Assembly: GCA_038501625.1 (NCBI GenBank)
Contig: JAZAYU010000011.1
Location: 8,936,849 to 9,000,848 of the forward strand
Reading direction: 5' to 3'
Source: Corbicula japonica
Lineage: Eukaryota; Mollusca; Bivalvia; Venerida; Cyrenidae
DNA: 64,000 nucleotides
Below, in pieces: positions 60,911 through 64,000 of this stretch. The notes under the pieces were generated by a model. The model did no database searches. It worked only from the letters and a program-made list of their open reading frames with translations, and was not told the origin of the DNA. Every line of letters begins with the position of its first letter. The stretch's first letter is position 1. The position numbers and the translations under genes were made by a program.

Positions 60911-63251
60911 ACAAGAGGGTCCATAGGACCCTGGGTCGCTCACCTGTCAACAACTGCTCAATGCTTGCAAGAATTTTGTGCAAGTATGGTAAATCAAGTC
61001 AAAAAATAAAGCTGCTATTGTGAATAGGTCAAAATAGCTTACTCTGGCTCTTTCAAGGGCCATAACTCTGGAACCCATTATGGAATCTATGGATAAACAT
61101 TTTGACCAAGTTTGAAGAAGACCAAAATTAAGACCGCTAGAGTGAGGACAAGCTTTTCTATAATTGGACCAAGTGACCTAGATTTCAAGGTAACATGACC
61201 CAGTTTCGTACTTGACCTAGATATCATTGAGATAAACATTCTGACCAAGTTTAAAGAAGATTAAAACAAAATTAATACTGCTAGAGTGCAGACAAGCATT
61301 TTCTATCATTTGACCTAGTGACCTAGATTTCAAGGTCACATGACCCAGTTTCGAACTTGACCTAGATATCATTGAGATAAACACTCTGACCAAGTTTAAA
61401 GAAGATCGCACCAAAATTACAACCGCTAGAGTGCGGAAAGCTTGTTCTTTAATTTGACCTAGTGACCTAGTTTTTAGGGTCACATGACCTAGTTATGAAC
61501 TTGATCTAGATATAATTGAGATAAACATTCTGATCAAGTTTAAAGAAGATTGCACCATAATTAAGACTGCTAGAGTGCAGACAAGCTTTTTCTATAATTT
61601 GACCTAGTGACCTAGATTTCAACGTCACATGACCCAGTTTCGAAATTGAAGTAGATGTCATTGAGATAAACATTCTGGCCAAGTTGAAAGAAGATCCCAC
61701 TAAAATTAAGACCACTAGAGTGCATACAAGCTTTTTCTATACTTTGACCTAGTGACCTTGATTTCAAGGTCACATGACCCAGTTTCGATCTTGATCTAAG
61801 TGTCATTGAGATAAACATTCTGACCAAGTTCAAAGAAGATCGCACCAAAATTAAGACTGCTAGAGTGCAGATAAGCTTTTTCTATAATTTGACTTAGTGA
61901 CCTAGATTTCAAGGTCACATGACCCAGTTTCGAACTTGACCTAGATATCATTGGGATCAACATTCTGACCAAGTTTGAAGAAGATCAGACCAAAATTACG
62001 ACCGCTAGAGTGCAGACAAGCTTTGTCTATAATTTGACCTCGTGACCTAGATTTCAAGGTAACATGACCCAGTTTCGAACCTGACCTAGATATCATCGAG
62101 ATTAACATTCTGACCAAGTTTGAAGAAGATCAGACCAAAATTACGACCGCTAGAGTGCAGACAAGCTTTTTCTATAATTTGACCTCGTGACCTAGATTTC
62201 AAGGTAACATGACCCAGTTTCGAAGTTGACCTAGATATCATTGAGACAAACATTCTGACAAAAAAATTGAAGAAGATCCCATTAAAATTAAGACCCCTAG
62301 GGTGCAGACAAGCTTTTCTTTGATTTGACCTAGTGACCTAGTTTTAAGGGTCACATGACCCAGTTTCGAACTTGAGCTAGATATCATTGAGATAAACATT
62401 CTGACCAAGTTTAAAGAAGATCGCACCAAAATTACAACCGCTAGAGTGAGGAAAAGCTTTTTCTATAATTTGACCTAGTGACCTAGATTTCATGGTAACA
62501 TGACCCAATTTCGAACTTGACCTAGATATCATCAAGATAAACATTCTGACCAAGTTTAAAGAAGATCACACCAAAATTACGACCACTAGGGTGCGGAGAA
62601 GCTTTTTCTTTAATTTGACCTAGTGACCTAGATTTCAAGGTCACATGACCCAGTTTCGAACTTGACCTAGATATCATTGAGATAAACATTCTGACCAAGT
62701 TTAAAGCAGATCACACAAAAATTACGACCGCTAAAGTGCAGACAAGCTTTTTCTATAATTTAGTGACCTAGATTTCAAGGAAACATGACCCAGTTACGAA
62801 CTTGACCTAGATATCATTGAGATAAACATTCTGACCAAGTTTAAAGAAGATCGCACCAAAATTAAGACTGCTAGAGTGCAGACAAGCTTTTTCTATAATT
62901 TGACCTAGTGATCTAGATTTCAAGGTCACATGACCCAGTTTCAAACTTGACCTAGATTTCATTGAGATAAACATTCTGACCAAGTGTAAAGAAGATCACA
63001 CCAAAATTACGACCACTAGAGTGCGGACAAGCTTTTTCTATAATTTGACCTAGTGACCTAGTTTTTAGGGTCACATGACCCAGTTACAAACTTGATCTAG
63101 ATATCATTGAGATAAACATTCTGACTAAGTTTGAAGAAGATTGGACCAAAATTACAACTGCTAGAGTGCGGACAACAATTGTGAACGGACGAACGACGGA
63201 CGAAGGCCCCTCACAAAAGCTCACCCTGTCACTATGTGACAGGTGAGCTAA
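60911..63251 (+). mobile_element. Helitron-like element 5 with 145-bp satellite
   Basis: It starts ACAAGAGGGTCCATAGGACC (a variant hairpin, GGGTCCATAGGACCC) followed by TCGCTCACCTGTCA. It ends AAAGCTCACCCTGTCAC, then GTGACAGGTGAGCTAA, after a GACGAACGACGGACGAAGG tract. The body is about 15 tandem units of about 145 bp. Confidence 0.65.
61050..63180. repeat. 145-bp satellite array of element 5, about 15 units
   Basis: Units carry TTTGACCTAGTGACCTAGAT, AAGGTCACATGACCCAGTTT, CTAGATATCATTGAGATAAA, CATTCTGACCAAGTTTAAAG and GACCGCTAGAGTGCAGACAA. The minus-strand open frames (SSLNLVRMFISM repeats) are repeat artefacts. Confidence 0.9.
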
Positions 63252-64000
63252 AAATGAAGTGTAAGTGGCTGCCAGAATATTATTAACTGAGGTTTTGATT
63301 AACATGTTATCAATATCATATTGAAATAGAAGGGAGAAAAGGTGCAGGCCTCGACCACAGGCTTACGGTGCCGGCGCTTCACGGACGCCGCCGTAGGACA
63401 CTACAAGCTTCGAGTTCCATTACTAATCAAAACAAGAAAAAAAACACGGAAAAGTCGGGGCAACAATTGCCTATGGTGTCCACACATCTATGTAGTTTCT
63501 TGGCGGATTTCGCTTCTAATTACAATCAATGTCAACAAGTTAATTGAATGTGTGATAAGAGTTGTTTTTTTGGACAGTCATAGGGTAGTAACATGATAAA
63601 TTCTATTTTACAAACTTCCCATAACCAACTAGAATTAGGTGTTCCTCTGAACATTTGAAAGAGGGCATAACGCAGAAATAGTGAAACAGGATATCATTCT
63701 TGTGGTCACCGACGGTTTTGTTCGAGCAGATACACCAAGTATAAACTCAGTTTCATTAACAATAGGATACATATGTGTCTAACTGCTATCGCAAACGACA
63801 CAATAAGGGCTTAGTGCCATCATCTTGGGTAATAGCCAGATGACGAATTCAATCTTTACATCAGTCACACGTTTTTTTCCTTGAATGCCATCAAGTGGGC
63901 ATAATTGGATGAAAGGAGAATTTCTTTTGAACGTAATGTTTCAGATGGGCAGTGGCTAGAGGTCCGGTAACCTGAATAGACCGGCGGGGTAGAGGTCAGA
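63252..64000. other. Gene-free right edge
   Basis: No exon or transposon end is recognised. An 84-codon plus frame at 63342 has no protein-like signal. Confidence 0.4.

Noticed and set aside
60911..63251. Possible coding repeats on the minus strand (SLNLVRMFISM)
   Set aside because: They are translations of the 145-bp satellite units, interrupted at every shift in unit length.

Overview
The window is eukaryotic, AT-rich and dominated by transposons. It most resembles a bivalve mollusc genome. The evidence is spliced genes with GT-AG introns, a recognisable animal adaptor gene (ICAP1), and very abundant repeat families with conserved ends (AACAAGAG ... GGTGAGCTAA) carrying 145-175 bp tandem units. 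The species cannot be fixed from the sequence alone. There are no bacterial operons, rRNA genes, convincing tRNAs or CRISPR arrays.

Layout. 1-2.7 kb: small MITEs and one of two related Q-rich candidate exons. 2.75-13.93 kb: one 11.2 kb hAT-like element that has been hit repeatedly. Inside it three Helitron-like elements sit one within another (4.33-11.67 kb), next to a 329 bp MITE, a 1.7 kb TIR element and a foldback element. 14-31 kb: mostly gene-poor, with dispersed repeats, the second Q-rich candidate exon (14.75-14.92 kb), a microsatellite-loaded Helitron-like element (22.48-24.67 kb) and small TIR elements. 31.18-39.37 kb: a complete five-exon minus-strand gene for an ICAP1 (ITGB1BP1)-like PTB adaptor, predicted at 180 aa. 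Its introns hold a Helitron-like element, a Mutator-like element with a second element nested inside it, and a 44-bp minisatellite built from the end of exon 4 plus its own splice donor. 41.3-51.9 kb: three paralogous two-exon genes (two on +, one on -) for secreted alpha/beta-hydrolases of the putative-esterase (Fes/IroE/esterase D-like) family. 52-64 kb: no gene recognised; TIR elements, a 1.5 kb 33-bp minisatellite, a piggyBac-like MITE and another Helitron-like element.

How the genes relate. The three hydrolases are a local tandem/inverted gene family with one conserved phase-0 intron after about 68 codons. Each has a signal peptide, a short four-cysteine segment, a beta-sandwich-like N-terminal region and a catalytic domain with GYSLGG and a C-terminal His. 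Only the third has a hydrophobic C-terminal tail suggesting membrane or GPI anchorage. ICAP1 lies head-to-head with the first hydrolase gene, with about 1.95 kb between start codons. No functional link between the two is evident.

Most interesting points: (1) the exon/splice-donor minisatellite in ICAP1; (2) the three-gene secreted Fes-like esterase cluster, whose substrate is unknown; (3) the nested transposons, which preserve their own rejoinable insertion sites and so show directly that the Helitron-like elements insert without a long target duplication.
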